Of a stretch of DNA of 51,410 nt, positions 1-9,900 are shown one piece after another. The notes beneath the pieces are model-generated. The model did no database searches, was not told where the DNA came from, and saw only the letters and a list, made by a program, of their open reading frames with translations. The translations under genes were made by a program, and so were the position numbers. Origin of the DNA: Saprospiraceae bacterium (GTDB taxonomy: Bacteria > Bacteroidota > Bacteroidia > Chitinophagales > Saprospiraceae); assembly GCA_016787545.1 (NCBI GenBank), contig JAEUUS010000013.1:1-51410 (forward strand). Direction: 5' to 3'. Position 1 is the first letter of the stretch. The number at the start of each line of letters is the position of its first letter.

Positions 1-51
1 TTGAAAATCAACCCAATAAATCCATAACCTCTCACTCATTCAATTTATAGA

Positions 52-807
52 ATGGCCGTAGAAGCATCCATTGCCGACAAACTCAGCATGCTGTGGAATT
101 TACAGCAGATTGATTCACAACTCGATGAAATCCAGATTCTGAAAGGAGAACTTCCCATGGAAGTGGCAGACCTGGAAGACGAGGTAGCGGGTCTGGATAC
201 CCGCATTAAAAAAATGAAGGCTGTACTGAAGGAAAGCGAGCAGGATATTGCAAAAATGCAGGCACAGGCGAAGGATGCCGATGCCAACATTAAAAGGTAC
301 CAAAAGCAGCTTGACGAGGTCAAAAACAACCGCGAATATGAAGCGCTCCAGAAAGAAATTGAACTGGCCAAGCTTGATATTCAGTTATCGGAAAAGCGTG
401 TACGTGAAGCCAAAGGCAGCCTCGAAAGCAAAAAAGAAAGCCTGATGGTAGCTGAGGCCAAGTTTGAAGCCAAACAAAAGGAATTGGAAGCCAAAAAGGT
501 TGAGCTTCAGGGCGTTATCGAAAAAACGGAAGGCGAAGAAAAGCGCCTGCATAAACACAGCGAAAAAGCACGCGAGGGTATTGAAGCGCGTCTGCTGAAT
601 GCATACGACAAAACCCGTCGCACCTACCGCAATGGCGTTGCAGTAGCTACCGTTGAACGCAATTCCTGTGGCGGATGCTTCAATAACGTTCCGCCCCAGA
701 TTCAACTGGAGATAGGTCTTCACAAACGTGTTATTGCCTGCGAACACTGCGGTCGTATCCTGGTAGACCAAACCATCGTGTCGCCAGAATCTGCCGTTGA
801 AGCATAA
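52..807 (+). CDS. Coiled-coil protein with C-terminal C4 zinc ribbon
   Basis: 251-residue protein. Residues about 30-180 are heptad-rich, charged and almost free of Pro and Gly, as expected for a long antiparallel coiled coil. The C-terminus carries two Cys-x-x-Cys pairs (Cys206/209 in CGGC and Cys230/233 in CEHC) that form a zinc ribbon. This is the architecture of the C4-type zinc ribbon (DUF164/CT398-like) family, thought to bind nucleic acid or act as an adaptor; the biochemical role is not settled. It is cytoplasmic, with no signal peptide. The ATG at 52 follows an AT-rich leader without a Shine-Dalgarno site. A strong intrinsic terminator follows the stop, so this gene ends its transcription unit. 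The family call is firm and the function is unknown. Confidence 0.85.
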   Translation: MAVEASIADKLSMLWNLQQIDSQLDEIQILKGELPMEVADLEDEVAGLDTRIKKMKAVLKESEQDIAKMQAQAKDADANIKRYQKQLDEVKNNREYEALQKEIELAKLDIQLSEKRVREAKGSLESKKESLMVAEAKFEAKQKELEAKKVELQGVIEKTEGEEKRLHKHSEKAREGIEARLLNAYDKTRRTYRNGVAVATVERNSCGGCFNNVPPQIQLEIGLHKRVIACEHCGRILVDQTIVSPESAVEA

Positions 808-823
808 AAAACATCCGCTTACT

Positions 824-866
824 CAAAAAAGCCTGCCGATCCTTAGCGATAGGCAGGCTTTTTTTG
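824..866 (+). terminator. Rho-independent terminator after the zinc-ribbon gene
   Basis: Perfect 8-bp inverted repeat AGCCTGCC (830-837) / GGCAGGCT (852-859), followed by a run of seven T to position 865 and preceded by six A. It lies 23 bp after the stop codon of the zinc-ribbon gene. Confidence 0.85.
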
Positions 867-1348
867 TTTAGCTTTTCACAAAATGAAAATAAAAATTAAA
901 AATTTAACACATTAATTCATTGACAATCAATGGATTTAAATTTTAATAACAATTGAGCTTGGAGGAATGGCATGTGTTTTGGCATATAGCCGACATCTGC
1001 GGCATCTGAACATCCGCTGAAAACATCTGCCAAACACTATGATTATCTTCACCCTCCTCTGCCTTTGGGCAGCGCGTTCCGGGAGCAGTCTTCCGCGTTT
1101 TTTTCCAAAAACGATCTTTCAATACAATAAGCACATCGTGGTTCATCAGGACCCTCGATAATGTATTGTTAAAGCCTCTATTTAGCACATTCCAACCAGA
1201 TTACAAAAAAAACAAAGCATTGTCAACCTCCGATTTTGCAACTTTAGCATGTTACCTCCGTCATAAATTCGACGGAAAAAATGTTAAAGCACTTGACGTT
1301 CTCGCAAATCGTCGTTCCTTGCATTGTCTTTTTTAATATCCAAGTCTC
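867..1348. other. Intergenic region with no supported gene
   Basis: About 480 bp, AT-rich at its left end. A weak open frame on the minus strand (943-1188) has no recognisable domain and an unusual residue mix, so it is not called. A small hairpin CCGTC/GACGG (1258-1275) followed by six A lies about 75 bp upstream of the next start codon. It may be part of the leader of the thioredoxin-like gene. No clear TAnnTTTG promoter was found. Confidence 0.5.
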
Positions 1349-1915
1349 ATGTTTCTCATGGAACGCCCGTTTCGCCTTTCCCTTGTAACCCTCCTATTCA
1401 CAGGATTTCTCTGTGGATCCACTACCCTGCGGTCGCAGGATTTCGTCATATACGATAATCTGGATCAACTTCAGGCGCGTATTGATAGAGCCGGTGACAC
1501 CACCCTCTTGCTCAATTTCTGGGCAACCTGGTGCAAACCCTGTGTAGAGGAGCTACCTTGTTTTGATGAACTCCGCGAGCTTTACGGCGAGCAAAATATA
1601 CAGATCGTATTGATTAGTCTGGATTTTAAAAGTCAGTTGGAGAAAAAATTCATCCCTTTCCTCCTGCAACATCACCTCAAATCTGAGGTTGCGTTGATGG
1701 CTGATCAGGATCTCGACAAATGGATACCGGTAATTTATGAAGATTGGGACGGCGCCATCCCTGCTACCTTGATCATCAAAGGCAAAAAACGCCGTTTCAA
1801 CCTGGGTAAATTTGAAAATCTTGAAGAATTAGAAACTTTTGTACGTCCTTTCGTCACAGATTCAGCTGCTGTTTTTAACCCGAATTCCGAATTGGAGCAA
1901 GGCCGTAAAAAATAA
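1349..1915 (+). CDS. TlpA-like thiol-disulfide oxidoreductase, exported
   Basis: 188-residue thioredoxin-fold protein with active site W-C-K-P-C at Cys62/Cys65, within NFWATWCKPCVEELP. This is the classic TlpA/ResA signature. An N-terminal hydrophobic segment (residues about 10-24) is a signal peptide, so the protein probably acts in the periplasm as a reductant or disulfide exchanger. Translation may begin at Met1 or Met4; both keep the signal. The next gene also encodes an exported thioredoxin-fold protein on the same strand 92 bp downstream, so the two may work together or be cotranscribed. The partner substrates are not evident. The C-terminal tail is polar and unremarkable. Confidence 0.85.
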   Translation: MFLMERPFRLSLVTLLFTGFLCGSTTLRSQDFVIYDNLDQLQARIDRAGDTTLLLNFWATWCKPCVEELPCFDELRELYGEQNIQIVLISLDFKSQLEKKFIPFLLQHHLKSEVALMADQDLDKWIPVIYEDWDGAIPATLIIKGKKRRFNLGKFENLEELETFVRPFVTDSAAVFNPNSELEQGRKK

Positions 1916-2007
1916 GCCAGTCTGCTTCACCCGACCCGATTTTTCGCATCAACCGAGCATATTCCTGTTTCACGCATCGTTTCAAATTTTTTAATATTTT
2001 TTTACTC

Positions 2008-2691
2008 ATGAAAACTCCCCTCCTCCTCCCGCTGGCCCTGGCAGCTTTCCTGCTGCTATCTGTAAATGCTACTACCCCAAAAGGGTATTCCGTAGGCGAC
2101 ATTGCAGAAAATTTCACCCTGAAAAATGTTGATGGCGAATTCGTGTCGCTATCTGATTATCAGGATGCAAAAGGCATTATTGTCATTTTTACCTGCAATC
2201 ACTGTCCATTTGCTCAATTATATGAGCAGAGGATCATCGAACTGCACAAAAACTTTGCGCCCAAAGGCTATCCTGTGGTAGCCATTAACCCTAATAGTCC
2301 GATTGTAGCGCCTGAAGACAGCTATGAAAAGATGCAGGAGCACGCAAAAGCCAAGAACTATCCCTTTGCTTATCTTTTTGATGAGCACCAGAGCGTTTAT
2401 CCCAAGTTTGGCGCAACCCGGACACCACATGTGTTTCTGCTGGATGAAACCCGCGCTGTAAGGTATATAGGCGCTATCGATAACAATGCAGAAGCTCCCG
2501 GCCCAACTACACAACGTCATGTAGAAAATGCCATTCACGCCTTAATGAAAGGTGAAAATCCAAGTCCTGCAAGTACAAAATCTATTGGCTGTACCATCAA
2601 GAAAGCGCCTAAGGTGGTTACGCCTGTACCTGCAACGCCAACACCTGCTACTCAACCAGCCTCGTCCGCTCCTGTAGCTGAAAGGCACTAA
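2008..2691 (+). CDS. Exported thioredoxin-family protein with CNHCP site
   Basis: 227 residues. It has a signal peptide (residues 1-21, ending near VNAT) and then a redoxin/peroxiredoxin-like fold with C-N-H-C at Cys63/Cys66, in the motif FTCNHCPFAQ. The family usually has a conserved Gly-Cys-x-Ile-Lys near the C-terminus, and this is present as IGCTIKK around residue 195. After it comes a low-complexity Pro/Thr/Ala tail of about 25 residues, longer than usual and probably unstructured. It is probably a periplasmic thiol-disulfide or peroxide-handling enzyme paired with the TlpA-like gene upstream. A large palindromic repeat array begins 7 bp after the stop codon and may end the transcript. 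Confidence 0.82.
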   Translation: MKTPLLLPLALAAFLLLSVNATTPKGYSVGDIAENFTLKNVDGEFVSLSDYQDAKGIIVIFTCNHCPFAQLYEQRIIELHKNFAPKGYPVVAINPNSPIVAPEDSYEKMQEHAKAKNYPFAYLFDEHQSVYPKFGATRTPHVFLLDETRAVRYIGAIDNNAEAPGPTTQRHVENAIHALMKGENPSPASTKSIGCTIKKAPKVVTPVPATPTPATQPASSAPVAERH

Positions 2692-2697
2692 GATTGA

Positions 2698-3020
2698 GCT
2701 AAGACACGAAGCGCTAAGACACGAAGACGCTAAGACACGAAGGCGCTAAGACACGAAGGCGCTAAGACACGAAGGCGCTAAGACACGAAGGCGCTAAGAC
2801 ACGAAGGGCCGGCTGAAAGCCGGCCCTTCGTGTCTTAGGTGGGAGAGTAGCGACCTTTGTCTTAGCGTCTTTGTGCCTTAGCGTCTTTGTGTCTTAGCGT
2901 CTTTGTGTCTTAGTGCCTTAGCGCCTTTGTGCCTTAGCGCCTTCGTGTCTTTGCGTCTTTGTGCCTATCTAATTGTCCCACACCTTTGTGTCTTCTTGCC
3001 TGACCCTTCGTGTCTTTCAA
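2698..3020. repeat. Inverted pair of tandem arrays around a perfect palindrome
   Basis: The left part (2698-2806) holds seven copies of aagacacgaag at spacings of 15, 16, 16, 16, 16 and 16 bp, nearly without variation. A perfect palindrome follows (2795-2837: 20-bp arms, 3-nt loop). The right part (2838-3020) contains the reverse-complement words, such as cttagcgtctttgtg, in about ten diverged copies. The array fills the gap between two convergent genes. The core could work as a bidirectional terminator. There are no unique spacers, so it is not a CRISPR array. Similar short-word arrays occur in other environmental genomes; their function is not known. Confidence 0.85.
2795..2837. terminator. 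20-bp palindrome between convergent genes, likely bidirectional terminator
   Basis: Left arm 2795-2814 and right arm 2818-2837 are exact reverse complements around the loop GAA. The inner half is very GC-rich (GGGCCGGCT/AGCCGGCCC). There is no clean T tract, so termination is inferred from the strength of the hairpin and from its place between converging genes. Confidence 0.5.
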
Positions 3021-3022
3021 TA

Positions 3023-3976
3023 TTAAAATGGGCGCGCAGGTCCCACGCGGTCCACTTCATCCGGTGGATTGATGTAGTAGCGCACCGTAACCTCTACAGA
3101 TCCATTGTGCTGCTTTCGAAGGCGTGTAAGACCAATATCATAAGACAAGCAAAAGAACAATTCGTCAATGGCCTGCAAGCCTAATGCCACATCTATGCTT
3201 TCGCCGGCAAAATTGATATCACCCCCGACACGATACGTGAGTCCAGCATAAAATTTGTTTCTCAAAAGTGCGCCAACATTCACTTCTGCATCAAATGGCG
3301 CTCCAAGGGCATAACGCAACAACACCTGAGGTGTAACCTTCAGATCTTCAGTTGGCGTCAACTGGAGTCCCCCCATCGCATTGAAGTGTTGTACTTCCCG
3401 GGACAATGTGTCACCAAATTCGGAAAAATCAATACTTGAACTAAAAATTCTGGGCAAGGCCACACCGGCATACCACTTGTCATGATAGGCCTGGTAATAC
3501 AATCCAACGCCAAAATTGGGCACGAATTTGCTTTTGGGATCTAGCGGAATTCCAGGATCGCCCTGATCAATTGCTATAATCCTGGGATCATTCCAGTTTT
3601 GCCTAACATTTAACAGACTAAATTGCAGCCCGGTTGCCAGCACGCCCCGTTTCATTTGAATGCGATAGTTATAGGCAGCTTCAAAGGTGAGGTTGCTGTT
3701 GATCCCGATACTTTGCCTGGCAATATTTGCTCCGATGCCAACCCGTTTGTTCAGCAATGATTGGGCAAAAGAAAATGCAAGGGCCTTGGGAGCACCGTCT
3801 AACCCCATCCATTGATTGCGATAGACGGCAGTGAGGGTTGGCGCTACGAAGCTACCCGCGTAAGCCGGGTTATAAGCCTGTTTATTAAAGGCAAACTGGG
3901 TGTACATCTGCTGCTGCTGGGCTTGCGCCAAGCTGGCAAATGTCAAAAAAACAAAGGTTACAATTTGATTTCGCAT
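3023..3976 (-). CDS. PorP/SprF family T9SS outer-membrane protein
   Basis: 317 residues with a signal peptide (1-19, ending AQAQ). Next comes the typical family opening YTQFAFNKQAYNPAYAGS, then regular amphipathic beta strands, as in the PorP/SprF outer-membrane barrel family. SprF-like proteins help one specific large T9SS cargo reach or attach to the surface, and they are usually encoded directly after that cargo gene. Here the gene starts 14 bp after the end of the giant CHU_C-type adhesin on the same strand, so the two form a cargo-helper pair. The C-terminus ends in barrel-like aromatic strands. Family confidence is high; the specific partnership is inferred from position. Confidence 0.9.
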   Translation of the reverse strand: MRNQIVTFVFLTFASLAQAQQQQMYTQFAFNKQAYNPAYAGSFVAPTLTAVYRNQWMGLDGAPKALAFSFAQSLLNKRVGIGANIARQSIGINSNLTFEAAYNYRIQMKRGVLATGLQFSLLNVRQNWNDPRIIAIDQGDPGIPLDPKSKFVPNFGVGLYYQAYHDKWYAGVALPRIFSSSIDFSEFGDTLSREVQHFNAMGGLQLTPTEDLKVTPQVLLRYALGAPFDAEVNVGALLRNKFYAGLTYRVGGDINFAGESIDVALGLQAIDELFFCLSYDIGLTRLRKQHNGSVEVTVRYYINPPDEVDRVGPARPF

Positions 3977-3990
3977 GGTGAAGGGAGGGG

Positions 3991-6900
3991 TTAACGTTGA
4001 ATAAGCAAAAAGCCGGTGCGAGGTTCTGTATTTGAATCCAGCTTAATCCGGAAAAAATAAGTACCCGCAGGAAGTTCTTCGTTATTATAGGTTCCTCCCC
4101 AATCGTTTAGGTAAGGTTTGGCATGAAATACCACATCACCCCATTGATTAAAGATGGTTACTTCCAGATTTGCAGCGCCTTCACCCAAGGTACATTGATC
4201 AGGAATTTTAAACAGGTCATTGAAACCATCCGAGTTGGGCGTTATAATGGTTGGAATGAAGCACTCAGGAGCACCACCTACAGAAAAATTCACATTGGCA
4301 ATACTACAGGCGTCCGGACATTGCGTATTACAAATCCGGTAGGTCAGCACATCATTGCCCGTAAATCCTGAATTAGGGCGGTATACATAAACCCCCGTAG
4401 CAGGATTCTCAACTATGGTTCCATTCACCGGATGTGTGGTGATTACTACCGTAAAATTGTCCGGCAAATCATCATTGGATAACACGTTAAACTGCGCTGA
4501 AGATCCAAAATTTACACTTACATTATCCACAAACGCCGTTGGGAAAATCTCGTAATAAACTTCCAGCGTATCTTTATTGGAATTCAGATCGCAGGAGTCC
4601 CTATTAACTGTCCAAACGAAAATATTGGAACCTCCTACCAACCCACAAACGGTAGTAGTGTCATTAAAGCGATTGGTATACGTAACCATTGGATTATTCA
4701 GACAGGTCCATTCACCTGTTTCAAAGGGAGCCAAAGGAGAAACCGTCAGTACCGTGCAATCATCATTGCTGCAAATAAACTGGTTCGAACTGGTTTGAGG
4801 TTTTCCACTGTAAACATAAATGGTTACCGGATCAGAACTTACACCACATCCCGGATTGCTAATAACCCAATAAAACACAAAGTTTTGCCCAAGGCCGATA
4901 TTTCCACTGATGGTTGAATTAGGATCCAAAACATTATCGATTTGTATACCTAACCCGGGCTGCCACTGGGTCCACGCACCCGGTGTATTTACACCTTGTG
5001 TGGCATGAAGTTGAATGTTTGACGGATCGCAAACATATTGATCTTCACCGGCATCGGCAACTTCAGGGAATTGTGCCATAATTTCCACAGTATCCCTGCT
5101 GAAGTTCCTGCATTCTCCATTGGACAAACTCCAAACAAAGGTGTAGGTAGTAGCGGTATCAGTGCTCAAAAAAGATGCAACAGGCGAACCGGCATTATCA
5201 ATCGCCACCACAGGAGTACCGATCTGCGACCATAACCCATTCACCATTCCAGGCAATGGGTTTGGCAAAGCATTCAATACGATAGGCGTACTGTTACAGG
5301 CAGGGTGATTTAAACCGGCAAATGCGTTCACGCCTTCAGGTATGGTATCAAACCTAACCGTTACTACATTGGAATAAATGGACCTGCAATATGGTGTGTC
5401 TGGCGTACTGGCCACTACCCGGAATGAATGCGAGCCTGGACCCAATGCCAGCACCTGCGGCTCATTCAGGGAAAGGGTATTAATGGTTGAAGGGCCTTGA
5501 AGCACTATCCCGGAAGCAGCATCTTCCCAGGTGTATTCCATTCCACTTACAGGATTTGCAATATTCAGAAAAATACTAAAAGGCGCATCTACACAAATGG
5601 CCGGCGGAGGTGGAGCAATAACCGGGGTAACAGGCGTATGTACCACCGTTACCATCAGTGAGGTCTCTCCGGAGATGCATCCAAGTGCTTCTACGTGTAA
5701 TTTGTATTCACCAGCCATATTTTGTGTCACCGGACTTCTGGTTGGGTCTTCCGCCATACTTATAAAACCAGCAGGCCCGGTCCAGAAATAACTGACCATA
5801 GGAATTGTATTACTGTACAGGTTAAGCACACCCCCTTCACAAACCGGAGAGCTTGAGCTAATGACCGGTGTTGGCGGAATGGGGTTAACTGTTACTGTAA
5901 CACTATTGGATATACCTGATTGGCACAATGCATTGGCAGATATTGCCATGACAGTATAGTTACCTGAATGCCAGGTTTGGGCATTGGGTATAACCAGCGT
6001 GGGTACAAGCGTAGTGGTATCCGGCAGATTTCCCGGACGGTTCCACAAGTATGAAACGCCTGGTGTAGGGTTTCCAATGGTCAGCGTAATCGTAGCCCCT
6101 GCGCAAACAGGTTGCTGGGTTACGCTCAAGCTAGGTGTAACTGGCGGCGCCTGAATATTAATTTCAGTGGTGGCGGGCAATGACGGGCACCCGAAGGAGT
6201 CTTTTACTACCAGGGTATATTGACCATTAAAAGGCGTACAAACATCCGGGATCACCGGATTAGCCAATGTAGACGTTCCAAACGTCGGAGGACCAGTCCA
6301 CAAATAGGTATACGGCGTGTTGGGCGATGTGATACTGGCCATCAGCACGGCATCAGTAGTACCGTCGCAACATACAGGGGCATTGTTGCTGATAGAGCCG
6401 ATAGCCGGCGGCGTTACATTCGTAACCTGTACCGTAGAGGTATCAGCACAACCATAAGATGTTTTTCCAACCACCTGATAGATGCCGCTACTGCCGTTTG
6501 GCACAGTTATATTCTGTGTAAAATGCTGCGAACCATTTGGGAATGTCCAGCACCAGGTGAGTGGCACTTCAGAAGAAAATGTGGCGCTCAGTTGCAGAAG
6601 AGAATCTTTACAAATGGATGGACTCGCATTAGCCGTAACCATTGGGATGTCATGCACATCCAAACAAATCGGATCCGACTGGTTTGAAAAACAACCGTTT
6701 GCAAAAACTTCTACAGAATAACAACCCTCATTTTGGTTGGTAACTCCAGGTATAAGAAGACTATTGGTGGTGGTATTAATATTCACCGGGCCAGACGGCG
6801 TTGGAATGTTCCAAAGGTATTGGGCGGCATTGGGATGGTTGCTACATACCAATGTAACGTTTTGCCCGGCACAGGCATTGACGTTGCCCCCCAGAATTGG

Positions 6901-9900
6901 TTTGGCCGGTTTATTATTGATACTTACCATCACTGTATCAGGAACAGAAAAACACCCGTTTTGCTGTGTAACCAGAATATATTTCCCGGCATGTTGGCTG
7001 GCAATCATAATATTGGGCACCACCGGATTTTGATCTGTGCTGGTAAAACCCGACCCTGGAGGACCTGTCCAGAAATAGGTCAGCCCTCCTGTTGGAGGTG
7101 TCAATGATTGAAGTGATAAGGCATCTCCTTCGCACTTCAACTGCATCTCGGGCACAGCATCTGCCGGTGGCGTGGGATGCATGGTTATGGTAATGGAATT
7201 GGACAATGCCGTAGCACAACCGTTAGCAAAAACCTTGACGTAAAATGTATGGGTGCCTGGCGCCAGGTTATTAACCGTGAAGTTATTGACGAAGGTTTCA
7301 CTAATTTCTGTTGGAGTACCATTTACATCCTGTAGCCATTGGTAGCTAACATTCTGCCCCAGATAGGTACCTGTAGATAATTGTACGTTTTGGCCGGGGC
7401 AATAAGATGTCGGGATAGCATTCAGTGTTGGTGTAACTGACAATATGGCCAACTGTACCTGGATACAAGCAGAAGAAGTACACCCTCCAGCGCCAGTAAT
7501 GGTCACACAATAGGTATCATTGTGAATGGCCATTGCAGTAGAATCCACTACCGGATTGGCATTTAGACCGCTATAAAAGAAATTATTATTTAAGCCTTTC
7601 CAGGTATAAAAATAAGGACCTGGAGAGGGTGGATTTGTAAAAACTTGCAGGATGCCGTTTTCGCAAACAGGCGTAAAACTGGGCGACGGGGGTTCATTAA
7701 AGATCCCTATTACAGTTTTGCAGGTTGATGAATTCTCGGAGGTGTCGGTAACGGAAAGGGTTACCATAGGACTCATTCCCGCCTGACTGCACGTGAAAAT
7801 ATTGGGGGATACAGAATACGTCAGATTGGGTGTTGGCGTACAATTGTCAAAACTACCGTTGTTAATCTGAAAAGGCTTTATGGTATCCGGAGCGCCAGAT
7901 GGATCAACCTGTAAAATGTAAGCAGACAGACACAATGCTTTAGGCTTCACCGTATCTCTCACTGTAACTGAAAAACTGGTCATACCTACCAAACCAGCAT
8001 TGTCTGTGGCTTGGTACATCACGTTATAATTGCCCGCTGAGAGCGTGTCTTTGGTGATATTTCCTGTGATGGATCCGGTAGAGACGACTTGATTTGCTGC
8101 ATTTTTGATGGAATAGTTCACAATGGCGTAGCTGTATTCCAACACTACCTGCACCTGACTCACACCATCGGTTCCGTTTGGCAGCAACGGGCCGCAACTC
8201 CCAATCGAGTTCGTATCCCGGTTGGTTTCCAAATAAAAGGATGTACTTCCAAAAGGCGGATTTGACGCCCAGGCATTGATATTTGCAGCAGAGACCGGAA
8301 TAGCAGTTTCCCAAAATCCAATGCATTCATTTGCCATGGCTCCCTGGGTGGTAGAGCCCAGCGGATTGCCTTGTTCATCATACACATTGAAGAATTCTCC
8401 CGCCCCTGCGTTGTCACCTTTATGTCTGATCCGCAAAATACCATTGCCCACCGCATTGGGAATTAATCCAGAAAGTTGCACGGTGATATCTGATGCAATG
8501 ATGCCCAAATCAGGGTCATTGGCAAAATGTAAAGGCAGCACTGCAGAAGCCAGACTGAAACTGGCCGACATAGCACAGTTTTCCGTAATAGCAGGAAAAG
8601 GCAGCATAACTACCCCATCACAATTGTTTTGACCAGTAAATACCGTAATATTGGCAGGAGCCGCAAGGCTTGGTGGCTCTGTATCATTCACGGTGATTTG
8701 CATCGAAGCCGTGGAGGAGTTCCCAACACAATCTGTAGCTGTGTACACGATGGTATGAACACCGGTACCCAGCAGTTCCGGCAAAGAGGGTGGATAATTC
8801 TGTTGTGGCCCTCCATCAACGGAATATTGCAATAAAATGGGCACATCAGAACTTTCTCTTGCATAAGAAAGTTGGGCCGTAACCTTGCCATTGGGGCAGA
8901 TTGGGTTGCAAGCCGTTGGCCCTGAGCCATTGGGCACCATAGAAAAGGTGGCCGTGCCGTCAGTCAGCCACTTGTTGACCTGAATAGGACTCAACACAAA
9001 GTTGGTTGTTTTGTCACCACACTGCGAGTCTGTATCTGCCGTCCCCAGCAGATTCCCGTTTTCATCAAACACATTAAAATCCTCCGTAGCACCTTCTGCA
9101 TCTGCATTCTCAATGATAGCTTTCAAAGTTACTGCGCCTACTGCCGGAGAAAACGGCGGTGTTTTGGTTGTCGACAGACTGAAAGTCATGGCCGCAACCG
9201 GAACCACGAAAGGCGACCCCGGACCTGATGCTACCAAGGGCTTCAGGTCAGACAATAGCACAAATTCTCCCTGGCTACTACAAACATCCGTAACCGACAT
9301 CGGGCCGGGAATCAGGATTTCTGCCCCACAGATCCCCGGATCGTTTTCCAAAACCAAAGGCTGTTGAGGGATGATTTCAGGAGGAGTTGTATCTTCAATC
9401 TGAATAAGTTGTGTATACGTTCTGGCATTTCCACATTGATCCGTTGCCGTCCATTCGCGTTTTACGATGTAATCCGTCCAATGTTCGCAGGAAGTGGTAT
9501 CCGGATTTCTGATTTCGGTTTCTGTTAGTATAATACTCACCGGTCCCAGACAATTATCCTGCGCATTTAAGGCCGCATTGGCCGGTGGTGCAGGTATAGC
9601 ATTACATTCCACCGTAATATTTGCCGGCACACTCAGCAGTTGAGGCGCTACGGTGTCCACCACATGCACCAACTGATCAAAGGGGGTTTTGTTACCACAC
9701 ACATCCTCCGCACTCCAATGTACCCGAATGGTATATTGATCTGCACATGGTCCTGGGTCAATGGTTTGACCAGAACTCACTGGTGGATCAGTTGGGCCGC
9801 TACAGGCATCAACAGCCAACGGTGCGGGCGCCGGGAATGGCGTTAGTGCGCTACACAGCGCTGTAGTATCCAGCACACCTCCTGGCACCGGCCCGAGGTT

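Noticed and set aside
943-1188. 81-codon minus-strand frame in the first intergenic gap
   Set aside because: No domain and no promoter; residue composition is not like a protein of this genome. It is most likely chance.
2698-3020. Possible CRISPR array
   Set aside because: Units are 16 bp, directly adjacent, with no unique spacers of similar length and no cas genes nearby.
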